NCBI GenBank assembly: GCA_017794925.1
Contig: CP051238.1
Coordinates: 1,163,186-1,227,185 of the forward strand
DNA length: 64,000 nt
From: Aestuariibacter sp.
GTDB lineage: Bacteria; Pseudomonadota; Gammaproteobacteria; Enterobacterales; Alteromonadaceae
Reading direction: 5' to 3'
The position numbers and the translations under genes are program-made. Of this stretch, positions 53,967 to 63,663 are shown in pieces. Positions within the stretch are counted from its first letter, which is position 1. The number at the start of each line of letters is the position of its first letter. The notes beneath the pieces are model-generated. The model ran no database searches and was not told the DNA's origin. It saw only the letters and a program-made list of their open reading frames with translations.

Positions 53967-55319
53967 TTAAGCTTTACCGGCTAATACATCCAGCAGCTTC
54001 TGATGGATCCCACCAAAACCGCCGTTACTCATTATTAGCACGTGGTCGCCTGGCTGCAACTGAGTGGTTAGCTGATGAATTATCGCATCTACGCTTCTGA
54101 ACACCTGACAAGGGGCCGTACTTTGCTTGGCCAGTTGAGACAGCGACCAGCCCAGGTTATCGGGTTCAAACAGAAGCACTTCATCGGCGGCTTGCCAGGA
54201 GTCCACTAATTGTTGTTTGTGCACGCCCATTTTCATGGTGTTAGAGCGCGGTTCCAATACGGCAAAAATGCGTGCGTTACCTACTTTTTTACGCAACCCG
54301 TCAATGGTGGTGTCAATGGCGGTGGGGTGATGGGCAAAGTCATCGTACACCGTGATGTTCTTCACGCAGCCACGGATTTCCATACGACGCTTCACATTTA
54401 CAAACTCGCCAAGAGCGGCAATGGCATCGGGTAAGGTTACACCGGCATGATGTGCCGCAGCGATAGCCATGAGGGCGTTATCGACATTGTGTTGACCCAG
54501 CAACTGCCAGTTTACTTCACCTACTTTATCCTGTTGGTAGAATACTGAGAACGCAGAACCGTCCTGATTAATCAGTTCAGCGTGCCAGTGACGTCCCAGA
54601 TACTGTTGTTCACTCCAGCAGCCCCGTTCCAGAACGGTCTGCAAGTTTTCATCGTTCTCAGGAGAAAGGACCAGGCCAGTTGCGGGAACTGTGCGTACCA
54701 GATGATGGAACTGGGTTTGTATGGCCGCCAGATCTGCAAAAATATCGGCATGGTCGAATTCAAGGTTGTTCATTACCAGCGTACGTGGACGGTAATGCAC
54801 GAACTTAGAGCGTTTGTCGAAGAATGCACTGTCGTATTCATCGGCTTCAATAACAAAGAAAGGGCTGGCGCCAACACGGGCTGAAATACCAAAATTTTGT
54901 GGAATACCGCCTATCAGAAACCCGGGTTCCAGGCCTGCGTATTCCAATATCCAGGCTACCATGGAAGAGGTAGTGGTTTTCCCATGGGTACCGGAAACGC
55001 CTACCACCCAGCGGTCGGTGAGCAGGTTGTCGAGCAACCACTGGGGCCCGCTGGTGTAGGGCAGATTGCGGTCCAATACATATTCAACAGCAGGATTACC
55101 CCGCGACATGGCATTGCCAATGATTACCATATCCGGCACCGGGTTAAACTGTGCCGGGTCATAGCCTTCTGTTAGCGTAATACCCAACGATTCCAACTGT
55201 GTGCTCATAGGAGGATAAACATTGCGGTCGGAGCCGGTCACCGTGTGGCCCAGTGATTTAGCAATGGCGGCAATACCCCCCATGAAGCTACCGCAAATCC
55301 CCAAAATATGTACGTGCAT
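53967..55319 (-). CDS. mpl: UDP-MurNAc tripeptide ligase Mpl
   Basis: 450-residue peptidoglycan recycling ligase, attaching the tripeptide L-Ala-gamma-D-Glu-meso-DAP to UDP-MurNAc. Mur-ligase ATP motif is [17 protein letters not shown], with [17 protein letters not shown] and [15 protein letters not shown] downstream. Start [16 protein letters not shown] is characteristic of Mpl rather than MurC. Divergent from fbp, a common pairing in this group. Confidence 0.95.
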   Translation of the reverse strand: MHVHILGICGSFMGGIAAIAKSLGHTVTGSDRNVYPPMSTQLESLGITLTEGYDPAQFNPVPDMVIIGNAMSRGNPAVEYVLDRNLPYTSGPQWLLDNLLTDRWVVGVSGTHGKTTTSSMVAWILEYAGLEPGFLIGGIPQNFGISARVGASPFFVIEADEYDSAFFDKRSKFVHYRPRTLVMNNLEFDHADIFADLAAIQTQFHHLVRTVPATGLVLSPENDENLQTVLERGCWSEQQYLGRHWHAELINQDGSAFSVFYQQDKVGEVNWQLLGQHNVDNALMAIAAAHHAGVTLPDAIAALGEFVNVKRRMEIRGCVKNITVYDDFAHHPTAIDTTIDGLRKKVGNARIFAVLEPRSNTMKMGVHKQQLVDSWQAADEVLLFEPDNLGWSLSQLAKQSTAPCQVFRSVDAIIHQLTTQLQPGDHVLIMSNGGFGGIHQKLLDVLAGKA

Positions 55320-55520
55320 TAACCTTCCTGCAGTAATTTCATATCCGGATACTTTAACAGAAGCCTGCGGTGTTGCCTAAACATCTGATTTCCTTTCGGG
55401 GCTCAGTCAGTTTACAATCTATACAGGCTCGATTGCTGGCAGGCAGCAACGGAGAGAGCCAGCATTATTCTCCCCGTTTAATGCGACGTTACCCTACACA
55501 ATTAAAGGCTTACACAAACC

Positions 55521-56489
55521 ATGAAACGACTTAACTCTCAACTGCAAAAAGACGGCGCACCGCTGGAACTAATTTTGTTGATCAGAACTCTGCTGGCTGG
55601 CTGTAAGGAAATTTCCTTCCGGGTTAGCCAAGGCGCGTTGGCAGGAGTACTGGGTTCAACACTGAGTGAAAACGTACAAGGCGAAACACAAAAGAAACTG
55701 GATGTGATTTCGAACCAGATTCTAAAAGACATACTGAAAGAATCAGGCTATGTGAAAGCCATTTCCTCTGAAGAAGAAGACGACGTGGTACCTTGCCATC
55801 CCGATGGTAATTACCTGGTAAGCTTCGACCCACTGGATGGCTCGTCTAACACTGAAATTAACAGCTTAATCGGTACGATTTTCTCTATTGCTCATGCGCC
55901 GCAATGGATGGAGCCGGACGATCCGTCTGCGTTCCTACAGCCAGGCACCCAAATGGTAGCTGCTGGTTATGTGCTGTATGGTCCTTCTACCATGCTGGCA
56001 ATGACCACCGGTAAAGGCACTCATATTTATACACTGGACAAAACCCACGGTGGTTTCCTGCTGACCCATTCTAATGTGAAAGTGCCTGAGCAAACGTCAG
56101 AGTTTTCGATTAATGCATCTAATCAGCGTCACTGGGAAGCGCCAATGCAAGACTATGTGGCTGATCTTCTGGCCGGAGAAGAAGGCCCGCGTGAGAAAAA
56201 CTACAACATGCGCTGGGTTGCGGCCATGGTTGGTGACATTCACCGCGTGTTGTGTCGAGGTGGTATTTTTATGTACCCATTCGACAAGCGTAACCCTGCG
56301 AAGCCCGGCAAACTGCGTTTGTTGTACGAAGCCAACCCCATGGCCTTCCTGATGGAGCAAGCGGGTGGCCTGGCGTCTACCGGTGAATGCCGTATCATGG
56401 AAGTCATGCCTACTGAAATCCACCAACGTGTCCCCGTTATTATTGGCTCTAAAGACGAGGTTGAGGCCTGTCTGAGTTATTACGACTAA
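55521..56489 (+). CDS. fbp: Class I fructose-1,6-bisphosphatase
   Basis: 322-residue gluconeogenic phosphatase. The metal site is [19 protein letters not shown]; the sugar-phosphate region includes [18 protein letters not shown] and [18 protein letters not shown]. Divergent from mpl and followed by a clear terminator. Start at 55521 gives [14 protein letters not shown], with AAAGG somewhat far upstream. Confidence 0.96.
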   Translation: MKRLNSQLQKDGAPLELILLIRTLLAGCKEISFRVSQGALAGVLGSTLSENVQGETQKKLDVISNQILKDILKESGYVKAISSEEEDDVVPCHPDGNYLVSFDPLDGSSNTEINSLIGTIFSIAHAPQWMEPDDPSAFLQPGTQMVAAGYVLYGPSTMLAMTTGKGTHIYTLDKTHGGFLLTHSNVKVPEQTSEFSINASNQRHWEAPMQDYVADLLAGEEGPREKNYNMRWVAAMVGDIHRVLCRGGIFMYPFDKRNPAKPGKLRLLYEANPMAFLMEQAGGLASTGECRIMEVMPTEIHQRVPVIIGSKDEVEACLSYYD

Positions 56490-56506
56490 TTGGTTAGTGA
56501 AAATAG

Positions 56507-56547
56507 CCCATGAGTATGGCCGAATATGGCCTCATGGGTTTTTATTT
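56507..56547 (+). terminator. Terminator after fbp
   Basis: Arms CCCATGAG (56507-56514) and CTCATGGG (56531-56538), with an inner GGCC-containing loop, followed by TTTTTATTTTTG. Confidence 0.85.
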
Positions 56548-56608
56548 TTGTTGTGTTGGCCTTATACTTGACGCACATTTTTTTTGATTAACGAAAGGAC
56601 AATTAAGC

Positions 56609-57142
56609 ATGAGCTTGAATGCCGTACCTGCAGGTAAGAAACTGCCTGATGAAGTAAACGTAATCATTGAGATCCCAGCACATGCTGATCCAGTGAAATA
56701 CGAAGTAGACAAAGACACCGGCGCGATTTTCGTTGACCGCTTCATGGCGACTTGTATGCACTATCCTACTAACTACGGTTATGTGCCTAACACACTGTCT
56801 GAAGACGGTGACCCGGTAGACGTACTGGTTATCACGCCTTTCCCTCTGCTGGCAGGTTCTGTGATCAAGTGTCGTCCAATCGGCGTACTGAATATGACCG
56901 ATGAATCTGGCAAAGATGCGAAAGTACTGGCTGTACCAATCGATAAACTGTCGACTTTGTACCGTGAAGTATTTGAAACGACTGACGTGCAGCCGCTATT
57001 ATTGAAGCAAATCGAGCACTTCTTCGAGCATTATAAAGATCTTGAAGCGGGTAAGTGGGTTAAAATCGACGGCTGGGCCGACGCTGCCGCTGCCAAAGCT
57101 GAAATCGTAAATAGCGTTAAGCGTTACGAAGAAGGCGAGTAA
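56609..57142 (+). CDS. ppa: Inorganic pyrophosphatase, family I
   Basis: 177-residue cytoplasmic soluble enzyme hydrolysing pyrophosphate. Active-site aspartates lie in [18 protein letters not shown] and [16 protein letters not shown]-type [18 protein letters not shown] is typical. AAAGGA precedes the ATG. Monocistronic, between the fbp terminator and its own. Confidence 0.96.
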   Translation: MSLNAVPAGKKLPDEVNVIIEIPAHADPVKYEVDKDTGAIFVDRFMATCMHYPTNYGYVPNTLSEDGDPVDVLVITPFPLLAGSVIKCRPIGVLNMTDESGKDAKVLAVPIDKLSTLYREVFETTDVQPLLLKQIEHFFEHYKDLEAGKWVKIDGWADAAAAKAEIVNSVKRYEEGE

Positions 57143-57173
57143 GTCGCATAAGCGCATCAAAAAATTTATGCAT

Positions 57174-57203
57174 AAAGGCTCGTGAAAACGGGCCTTTTTT
57201 ATT
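57174..57203 (+). terminator. Terminator after ppa
   Basis: AAAGGCTCG pairs with CGGGCCTTT (one G-T) around TGAAAA, followed by a T-run and ATTAG; ends just before the DUF3299 gene. Confidence 0.8.
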
Positions 57204-57215
57204 AGTGGAGAATTC

Positions 57216-57698
57216 ATGATTAAGTTGTTGTCTTTCCGGGTGTTGTGGGCGGGTTTACTGCTGTGCCTGACGGTTGGTGCTGCCAACGCAAGTGATCCAA
57301 TTGAACTGTACTGGGAAGACTTAGTGCCGCCTGACTTCAACGAACTGGCGCCTCAATCAACCAACCACGACAATAAAATGGCTCAGCTTCAGCCGGACGC
57401 ACCGGTAGTAACCTTGTATAATAACAAACGGGTTAAGCTACCCGGTTTTATAGTGCCTCTGGAAGGTACTGCTGAACTGACTACCGAGTTTTTACTTGTC
57501 CCGTTCTTTGGTGCGTGTATTCATGTGCCGCCGCCAGCGTCTAATCAAATTGTGTATGTCAAAATGGACGAAGGTGTACCGGTAGAAAACCTGTACGATG
57601 CCGTTTGGGTAGAGGGTGTGTTTAATACCGTGCGTTGGGAAGGCGATATCGCAGCCGCCGGTTACAGCATGCAAGGGAAAACTGTAACAGCGTATTAA
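57216..57698 (+). CDS. DUF3299 exported protein
   Basis: 160 residues with a signal peptide (LLSFRVLWAGLLLCLTVGAANA). The DUF3299 core contains LPGFIVPLEGTAELTTEFLL and PFFGACIHVPPPASNQIVYV, the CxHxPPP motif being diagnostic. Family members occur beside ABC transporters of a metal or lipid; function unknown. Here it follows ppa's terminator and precedes the bPH gene by 83 bp without a transporter. Confidence 0.85.
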   Translation: MIKLLSFRVLWAGLLLCLTVGAANASDPIELYWEDLVPPDFNELAPQSTNHDNKMAQLQPDAPVVTLYNNKRVKLPGFIVPLEGTAELTTEFLLVPFFGACIHVPPPASNQIVYVKMDEGVPVENLYDAVWVEGVFNTVRWEGDIAAAGYSMQGKTVTAY

Positions 57699-57781
57699 CC
57701 CTTGCCACCGTCGCATTGCAACTTTCTACCGGGCATGAGATAACAGCAAACAACATATAACGTGATCAAGGAGCGATACTC

Positions 57782-58315
57782 ATGTCTGAAACCGTATTGT
57801 TACGCGCCTCGTTTAACCCTGCCGTTAAAAAATACTGGCTGGTGAGCTGGTTAATTGTGTCGTTCTTTACCGTTATTGGTATACCGCTGCTTATCTTATC
57901 CATTCCTATCTTTTTGTTCGTCAGCAGCAAGATGCTGAATGCGATGTCGGCGACGCTGACTGAGCGCAAGCTGGTAGTAAAGCGCGGTATTCTGTTTAAA
58001 GTGGAAAAGTCTATCCCGCTTGAAAAGATCACCGATGTAGCCATGAGCCAAGGGCCGTTAATGCGCGCCTTTGATTTACAGAGCTTAAGTTTTGAAACTG
58101 CCGGACAGTCTGGCCCGGGGGCGCTGGTTTCACTGATAGGAATAGAAGACGCCGCTGATTTCAGAGAAGCCATTCTATCGCAGAAAGACAAAATGAGTGG
58201 TGATGCCAAACCTGTGAAGACGAGTTCAGAGCCATCAGAAGGTGACTTTGCTGAGTTGACCGCCAGCGTAAAACGTATTGAAGCATTGCTGGAAAAGCTG
58301 GTGGCGTCGAAGTAA
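57782..58315 (+). CDS. Bacterial PH-domain membrane protein
   Basis: 177 residues: two adjacent membrane helices (about 20-60) followed by a bPH2/YdbS-like domain (SATLTERKLVVKRGILFKVE, SIPLEKITDVAMSQGPLM). The C-terminal end is a charged tail (SVKRIEALLEKLVASK), probably a short coiled coil. Function of the group is unclear. AGGAG precedes the ATG. Convergent with the GH43 gene, 15 bp apart. Confidence 0.85.
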   Translation: MSETVLLRASFNPAVKKYWLVSWLIVSFFTVIGIPLLILSIPIFLFVSSKMLNAMSATLTERKLVVKRGILFKVEKSIPLEKITDVAMSQGPLMRAFDLQSLSFETAGQSGPGALVSLIGIEDAADFREAILSQKDKMSGDAKPVKTSSEPSEGDFAELTASVKRIEALLEKLVASK

Positions 58316-58330
58316 CGCCACCGTATTGAA

Positions 58331-59959
58331 TTAAAGTGTTTCTGCTATGGCCCTGTATTGGAAATCCCGCAGGGTGACATTGCCCTCTCCAGCACAGAAA
58401 AGCGCGACTTTCAGACTCAAAAATCCGCCGAATACGTTGTGATGCATGCCCGAGACTTCCATTCGGGTGCCGTGCAGTTGCCAGGTTTTGCCGTTATCAA
58501 ATGAATAATGATACGTCACTACGTGGCGATTGTTGGTGAGTTTGAAGCGCACTTCCCGACTGTCGATTGGACGTCCTGCCCACTTGAGCTCTTCAGAATA
58601 CTGATACAGTTTGAGGGTATTCTGTGTAAAACCCAGTCCCACGTAGGCTTTGTGGTTGTAAAACAATAAAATGCCAGCTTCCGTATTTGTGTTATCTGAT
58701 AGCGTCATGGCGACTTCTACTTCATAGGCTCTATCACTTACCGGACAGGTTAGTGGCGCACTGTCTGCGGGAGAACTGCCATGGGCAGATAGCAGCAATG
58801 CTTTGTCGCCATACCGTACCCGAGCCATCTCGTCAGGGCCTGGGTTGTGAAAACTCCACTGAATGCCAAATTTGTTTTGGCTGAAGTCGTCAGACAACGC
58901 GAACCCAGACGTGGAAAGGGCTTTTCTTGTGGGTTTGGGTAACGGTTTGGACAAGTCTCCGCCGGTCGCATAGAACCAGCCATCATCCCGCCATTCAATC
59001 GGTTCAAGCAGGGTCTGGCGACCGAGTGTTCTGAAGCCGTTTTCGTAGCCGTGGTAAATCATCCACCAGTCACCTGCCGGGCCTTGCGCCACCGTAGCGT
59101 GTCCTTTTGACCACCATGGCTCTTGTTCAGATTGGGTGCGTACAAGAGGATTGTGTGGACAGTGTTCCCAGGGACCGTGAATGGACTTTGAACGCGCCGC
59201 AATGACCATATGGCCTGTTACCGGGCCAGCCGTGCCACCTACTGCGGTCACCAGATAAAACCAGTCGTTATGGCGAAATAATTTAGGTCCTTCTGGCGCA
59301 AAGTTCTCTACTATCCAATCGCTGGGGTAACGCCAGGGATCGTAGGCCATTTCCAGTTCACCATCGGTGGCCAGTCCATCGTCGGTGAGTCTGATTTTGC
59401 GAATGCCGTTTACAAACAGATAGCGTTTACCGTCTTCACCAACGATATGACCCGGATCGATACAGCCGTCGATGTGCAGGTTGACCGGTTCACTCCAGGG
59501 ACCTGCTATTTCATCTGCCCAAATTGCGTAAATAGACCAGCCTTCGCCTTTTGGGTCGGCGGGAATATAAATGAAGTAGCGATCATCGTGCTTGCACAAA
59601 TCGACGGCCCAGATAACCCCTAGCGATGTGGTTAGCGTAGGGCCAATTGGGGCCCAGTTAACCAAATCTTTCGAATGCCAGATAATCAGCCCCGGATAGG
59701 AGTAAAACGACGAAAACGTCATGTAGTAGTCGTCGCCGTCCTTTAAAATAGTGGGGTCCGGATGATCACCGCTCACAATCGGGTTTAAGAATGTACCGTT
59801 GCCTAAATCGGCTTTGCGTTGGCCCTCAACGCCTGGAGGCCAGGTTTTTGCTGGCTTGTTGCATGCTGATGGCGTTGAGCTGGCGGCTAACAGTGAAAAA
59901 GGTGCGGCAGTGGCACCGGCGACCATCGATTTTAAGAGGGTCCGTCTACTTGTGGTCAT
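58331..59959 (-). CDS. Glycoside hydrolase family 43 enzyme, Tat-exported
   Basis: 542 residues from the ATG at 59959. A twin-arginine leader (TTSRRTLLKSMVAGATAAP) marks Tat export. The GH43 five-blade propeller shows the catalytic base in SGDHPDPTILKDGDDYYM, the pKa-modulating aspartate in GCIDPGHIVGEDGK, and the acid in FAPEGPKLFRHN. A C-terminal beta-sandwich (about 350-540) resembles that of beta-xylosidases. Activity on xylan or arabinan side chains is expected. No sugar transporter or TonB receptor is beside it, so it stands outside a utilisation locus. Confidence 0.9.
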   Translation of the reverse strand: MTTSRRTLLKSMVAGATAAPFSLLAASSTPSACNKPAKTWPPGVEGQRKADLGNGTFLNPIVSGDHPDPTILKDGDDYYMTFSSFYSYPGLIIWHSKDLVNWAPIGPTLTTSLGVIWAVDLCKHDDRYFIYIPADPKGEGWSIYAIWADEIAGPWSEPVNLHIDGCIDPGHIVGEDGKRYLFVNGIRKIRLTDDGLATDGELEMAYDPWRYPSDWIVENFAPEGPKLFRHNDWFYLVTAVGGTAGPVTGHMVIAARSKSIHGPWEHCPHNPLVRTQSEQEPWWSKGHATVAQGPAGDWWMIYHGYENGFRTLGRQTLLEPIEWRDDGWFYATGGDLSKPLPKPTRKALSTSGFALSDDFSQNKFGIQWSFHNPGPDEMARVRYGDKALLLSAHGSSPADSAPLTCPVSDRAYEVEVAMTLSDNTNTEAGILLFYNHKAYVGLGFTQNTLKLYQYSEELKWAGRPIDSREVRFKLTNNRHVVTYHYSFDNGKTWQLHGTRMEVSGMHHNVFGGFLSLKVALFCAGEGNVTLRDFQYRAIAETL

Positions 59960-60098
59960 AATGATAAGTTGTCCTGAGTTGTGGCTTGCAGACCGTTTTA
60001 CGTCTGCTAAAAATGCATCACGACAGCTTAAAAACTCACCGGTATTTCTCATTTACTTAATTTGCCAGGCCGGTTGCGAAAAATACCTATTAAGTAAA

Positions 60099-60126
60099 AA
60101 AGGACTGAATAGTCGTTCAGTCCTTT
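60099..60126. terminator. Terminator-like hairpin between divergent GH43 and amt genes
   Basis: Perfect arms AAAGGACTGAA / TTCAGTCCTTT around TAGTCG. On the minus strand it is followed by TTTTTTACTT, a good intrinsic terminator. It lies 140 bp before the GH43 start and 245 bp before amt, where no gene end calls for it. Confidence 0.75.
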
Positions 60127-60371
60127 GATATTTCATTAAAAATGAATAACGATGAATAAATATGCATAAAATTAGACTTTTTAATAATACGTCTGTCAGG
60201 TATATTTTTGCTAAAAATACGCTTCGTAAAAATAATTTTAAAAACGCGCGGCACGGAACGAGGTTATTGACGTGATTTTTTCACTGTGAAAGCCACGGCC
60301 CACAAAAATAAAACAAGCGCCAATAAGGCGTGAAAGATCCAAAACTCATTTTTACAATTCAGGACAACATT
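60127..60371. other. AT-rich intergenic region upstream of amt
   Basis: About 245 bp without a protein gene. It carries three direct repeats at exact 10-bp spacing (ATGAATAA, ATGAATAA, ATGCATAA at 60142, 60152 and 60162), which face the same side of the helix. The amt promoter must lie here; no convincing sigma-54 or NtrC site was found. A small RNA reading left to the 60099 hairpin is possible. Confidence 0.4.
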
Positions 60372-61658
60372 ATGCGTAACTGGCTTTTAGCTGTTGCTTT
60401 ACTTTTGCCGTGCTCGGCATTTGCGCAGGAAACCGCAGACAGCGGTGACACTGCATGGATCCTTACCTCTACCGCACTCGTGTTATTTATGACCTTACCT
60501 GGCTTATCGTTTTTCTACGGTGGTCTGGTTCGCAGTAAAAACGTGCTGTCGGTCCTTATGCAGTGCTTTGCCATTGCATGTGGTGCATCACTGATTTGGC
60601 TAATAGCCGGTTATAGCCTGGCGTTTACCGAGGGTAATAGCTTTATCGGTGACTTTTCTAAAATGTTTCTGGATGGTGTCACTAAAGACAGCTTGTCCGG
60701 GACTATCCCGGAACCGCTGTTTTTTATGTTCCAGCTGACTTTTGCTGTGATTACGCCAGCGCTGATGGTGGGGGGCTTTGCTGAACGCATGAAGTTCTCG
60801 TCCGTGTTGATTTTTGCCCTGGTTTGGCTTGTGCTGGTTTATTTACCTGTGTGTCACTGGGTGTGGGGCGGCGGCTGGCTGGCCGAAATGGGCTTGCTGG
60901 ACTTTGCTGGTGGTACGGTGGTGCATATTACAGCCGGTGTAGGCGCATTAGTCGCAGCGCTGGTGATTGGTAATCGCAATGGTTACGGCAGTGCGTCACT
61001 TATTCCGCATAACCTTACGATGACTGTCGGCGGCGCCGGTATGCTATGGGTTGGCTGGTTTGGCTTTAATGGCGGCAGTGCTGTAGCAGCAAATGGCGAT
61101 GCATCTATGGCTATGTTGGTGACACACATCAGTGCAGCGGCGGGTTCTCTTGCCTGGATGACACTGGAATGGGTGAAATACGGTAAACCTTCCGTGCTGG
61201 GCATTGTAACGGGTATGGTTGCTGGTTTGGGTACCATTACGCCGGCTTCAGGTTTTGTTAGCCCGGCTGCGGGCCTGATCATTGGGTTATCTGCTGGTGT
61301 GATTTGCTTCTACTGTACCGTTCTCATTAAACAGAAGTGGAAAATCGACGACTCGCTGGACGTATTCCCGGTGCATGGTGTTGGCGGAATTTTAGGTACA
61401 TTATTGGCTGGCGTATTCTGTTCACCTGATTTGGGGCTGTTCAGCGGTTATGGCTTTGGTGGTGACAATGCCAGCATTGGTGATCAGGTAACGGTGCAAA
61501 TCATCGGTATCGTTAGCGTATTTGTTTACACCGCGGTGGTGTCCTGGATCCTGCTTAAAGTGGTTTCTGTGTTAACGAAAGGCTTGCGTGTAGACACGGA
61601 AACCGAGCATCAGGGCCTGGATATTTCAAGCCACGATGAGCGAGGTTATAACTTGTAA
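60372..61658 (+). CDS. amt: Ammonium transporter Amt
   Basis: 428-residue trimeric ammonium channel. A cleavable signal peptide (MRNWLLAVALLLPCSAFA) precedes eleven helices; LPGLSFFYGGLVRSKNVL, the histidine in FAGGTVVHITAGVGALVAAL and the second in DVFPVHGVGGILGTLLAG form the twin-His pore. The ATG at 60372 has AGGA 8 bases upstream; a longer frame from 60330 lacks one. No glnK gene is adjacent, unlike the common glnK-amtB pair. Ends at a clear terminator. Confidence 0.94.
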   Translation: MRNWLLAVALLLPCSAFAQETADSGDTAWILTSTALVLFMTLPGLSFFYGGLVRSKNVLSVLMQCFAIACGASLIWLIAGYSLAFTEGNSFIGDFSKMFLDGVTKDSLSGTIPEPLFFMFQLTFAVITPALMVGGFAERMKFSSVLIFALVWLVLVYLPVCHWVWGGGWLAEMGLLDFAGGTVVHITAGVGALVAALVIGNRNGYGSASLIPHNLTMTVGGAGMLWVGWFGFNGGSAVAANGDASMAMLVTHISAAAGSLAWMTLEWVKYGKPSVLGIVTGMVAGLGTITPASGFVSPAAGLIIGLSAGVICFYCTVLIKQKWKIDDSLDVFPVHGVGGILGTLLAGVFCSPDLGLFSGYGFGGDNASIGDQVTVQIIGIVSVFVYTAVVSWILLKVVSVLTKGLRVDTETEHQGLDISSHDERGYNL

Positions 61659-61682
61659 TTCAGTGCAGGTTGAACAGATAAA

Positions 61683-61712
61683 ACAATGCACCGCTAGTCG
61701 GTGCATTGTTGT
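61683..61712 (+). terminator. Terminator after amt
   Basis: Perfect 11-bp arms ACAATGCACCG / CGGTGCATTGT with loop CTAGT, followed by TGTTTC, 24 bp after the amt stop. Confidence 0.8.
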
Positions 61713-61753
61713 TTCTGGGAGGATGGAAAACACCTTTGTAGTGTTTATGATGT

Positions 61754-61816
61754 TTAATCTAATCAAAACTTGAGTTGAATAATTAAGTTTTTCTGATTAT
61801 ATTTTGATTAGATTAA
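61754..61816 (+). promoter_or_regulatory. fic promoter enclosed by 15-bp inverted repeats
   Basis: -35 TTGAAT (61775-61780), 17-bp spacer, -10 TATATT (61798-61803). Identical 15-bp arms TTAATCTAATCAAAA (61754-61768) and its complement (61802-61816) flank it, the right arm overlapping the -10. Likely operator for autoregulation. Confidence 0.75.
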
Positions 61817-61844
61817 GGTCTGTAATCACATCAAGCGAGTAACT

Positions 61845-62945
61845 ATGTGGATATGGCAACAGCCCGGCTGGCCCAAGTTTAGCTGGAATAATGAACGTAT
61901 CGAGCCGATGCTCAGAAAGGTCAGGCTGAATCAAGGCATTTTGATTGGAAAGATGCGCAGTCAACCTTCAGATGAGAAGCAGCAATTGCTTGATACGTTG
62001 TTGGCAAATATTGTGCATTCCAGTGCTATTGAAGGTGAAACACTCAATGCATTTTCAGTGCGATCTTCATTAGCAAATAGACTTGGTCTGAAAGAAGAAG
62101 CGACGTATCCGACAACCGAGCAGTCTGATGGTTTGGCAGAGATAATGTTAGACGCGGTTGAGCGATATGACTCCCCTTTAACGTTGAAGCGAATCCTCGG
62201 TTGGCATCAGCTGTTGTTTCCCAATGGGCATAGTTTGATCCATCCGGTTAATGCGGGTGCACTAAGAGGTAAAGCACCTATGCAGGTTGTGTCTGGCAGG
62301 ATTGAAAAACCAACAGTTTATTTTGAAGCTCCGCCGCGGGAAGGCTTGGAAAAAGAAGTTGATACCTTTATTGCGTGGTTTAATACATCGCGGGATGAGT
62401 CTTCGCTAGATCCTATGTTACGCGCGGCTATTACGCATTTTTGGTTTGTTACCCTTCATCCATTTGAGGATGGGAATGGCAGGATCACCCGATTACTCAC
62501 CGATTTGGCTTTAGCACAAGCAGAAAGCCAGTCGGTTCGTTTTTATGCAATGTCTGTTGCTATTTTAGAGCGAAGAGCGAGCTATTACGCCGCGTTGGAG
62601 CACAGTCAAAGAGGGCATTTGGATATAACAGCTTGGATGGAATGGTTCTTGGACACACTGGACAGTGCGTTTAATTCAGTAATGGAAAATATTGACCAAG
62701 TCATTTTTAAAACCCGCTATTGGCAACGGATTGATCAAACTCAACTGACCAAAGAACAATCTAAAGTGTTAAACAAAATGCTGGACGGCAGCTTTTCTGA
62801 TGGCATTAATACTACCCAATACCATCGAGTCGCCAAAGTCAGTAAACCATCTGCAACCAGGCATTTGGCCTATCTTGTTGAAATTGGTTGTTTGGTTAAA
62901 TTGGGTGGTGGTAGAAGCACTCGTTACAAACTAAAGTGTGATTAA
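61845..62945 (+). CDS. Fic-domain AMP-transferase with N-terminal DUF4172 and C-terminal winged helix
   Basis: 366 residues. DUF4172 opens the protein (MWIWQQPGWPKFSWNNER). The inhibitory helix motif SSAIEG (S59-G64, form S/TxxxEG) lies N-terminal to the Fic core, whose catalytic loop HPFEDGNGRITR starts at H205. The C-terminal region (VAKVSKPSATRHLAYLVEIG) is a winged helix, so the protein may bind DNA. Fic enzymes modify proteins with AMP; the glutamate of the inhibitory helix keeps this one off by default. The strong inverted repeats at its promoter suggest self-repression. Target unknown. Confidence 0.92.
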   Translation: MWIWQQPGWPKFSWNNERIEPMLRKVRLNQGILIGKMRSQPSDEKQQLLDTLLANIVHSSAIEGETLNAFSVRSSLANRLGLKEEATYPTTEQSDGLAEIMLDAVERYDSPLTLKRILGWHQLLFPNGHSLIHPVNAGALRGKAPMQVVSGRIEKPTVYFEAPPREGLEKEVDTFIAWFNTSRDESSLDPMLRAAITHFWFVTLHPFEDGNGRITRLLTDLALAQAESQSVRFYAMSVAILERRASYYAALEHSQRGHLDITAWMEWFLDTLDSAFNSVMENIDQVIFKTRYWQRIDQTQLTKEQSKVLNKMLDGSFSDGINTTQYHRVAKVSKPSATRHLAYLVEIGCLVKLGGGRSTRYKLKCD

Positions 62946-62965
62946 CTGCTATATCAACTGCTTGA

Positions 62966-63658
62966 CTAGCCGTACAACTGCTCAGCACGATTAAACAACA
63001 CCCAGGAAGTCAGGATATATTTGTCATTGGAGACCGGGATTTGGCCCCTGTGGGTGTGAGTGAAATACGCGGGAGCAATAACCATGCGACCTGCTTTGGG
63101 CTGAATCGAAGCATCCTGGTAGTAAAAGTCCGTGCTGCCACCTTCATCTACGTCATTCAGGTAAAACATAAACAGCAGGATACGATGCAGGGCCTCGTTG
63201 TGTGGTGCCTGCGGATACACTTCTGAATGCCAGTAAGGATACCCCCCGTTGCCCATTTCATAACGCTGGGCATTGATGTCACCCATTCGGAACAAATGCT
63301 GAATGAGCATGGGGAGTTGTGGAAGTCCCAGGGTTTCAAAATTCTCTGACGTAAGCTTTACCGGCTGACCGGTTTTTGGATCGGGTAGGGTTAATCCCAG
63401 TGGGCCGACGATCGCAAAATAATACTTTTTCAGATAATTAAAAATCCCATTGCTACAAGCCTGAAACACTTGCTGATGATAGGCTTTAAATTCCGGGTTC
63501 TGCGAGAATGACACATCCATTGAGCGCTTCTTGTCAGTATCCACACCTCCCCCGGTGCGTCCTGGCGCCAACTTTTGGCTGGTATCAAAGGTATCAATAA
63601 TGTTGCTGCATAACTCTGCGGGCAGGGCATTATCAATTACTTCAATGAATGTTGTCAT
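62966..63658 (-). CDS. 2OG-Fe(II) oxygenase family protein
   Basis: 230-residue dioxygenase-fold protein. Candidate iron ligands are H and E of YWHSEVYPQAPHNEAL and the distal histidine of YFTHTHRGQIPVSND, with the 2-oxoglutarate-binding arginine in THRG. GGSTDFYYQDASIQPKAGRM is typical of prolyl-hydroxylase-like members. Substrate unknown. It begins just after a partial thioesterase gene (5 bp gap), likely one operon. Confidence 0.85.
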   Translation of the reverse strand: MTTFIEVIDNALPAELCSNIIDTFDTSQKLAPGRTGGGVDTDKKRSMDVSFSQNPEFKAYHQQVFQACSNGIFNYLKKYYFAIVGPLGLTLPDPKTGQPVKLTSENFETLGLPQLPMLIQHLFRMGDINAQRYEMGNGGYPYWHSEVYPQAPHNEALHRILLFMFYLNDVDEGGSTDFYYQDASIQPKAGRMVIAPAYFTHTHRGQIPVSNDKYILTSWVLFNRAEQLYG

Positions 63659-63663
63659 ACTAC

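Noticed and set aside
60240-60300. Possible sigma-54 promoter upstream of amt (CGGCAC...GG...)
   Set aside because: Spacing and the -12 GC element do not fit; only a partial -24-like GGCAC is present.
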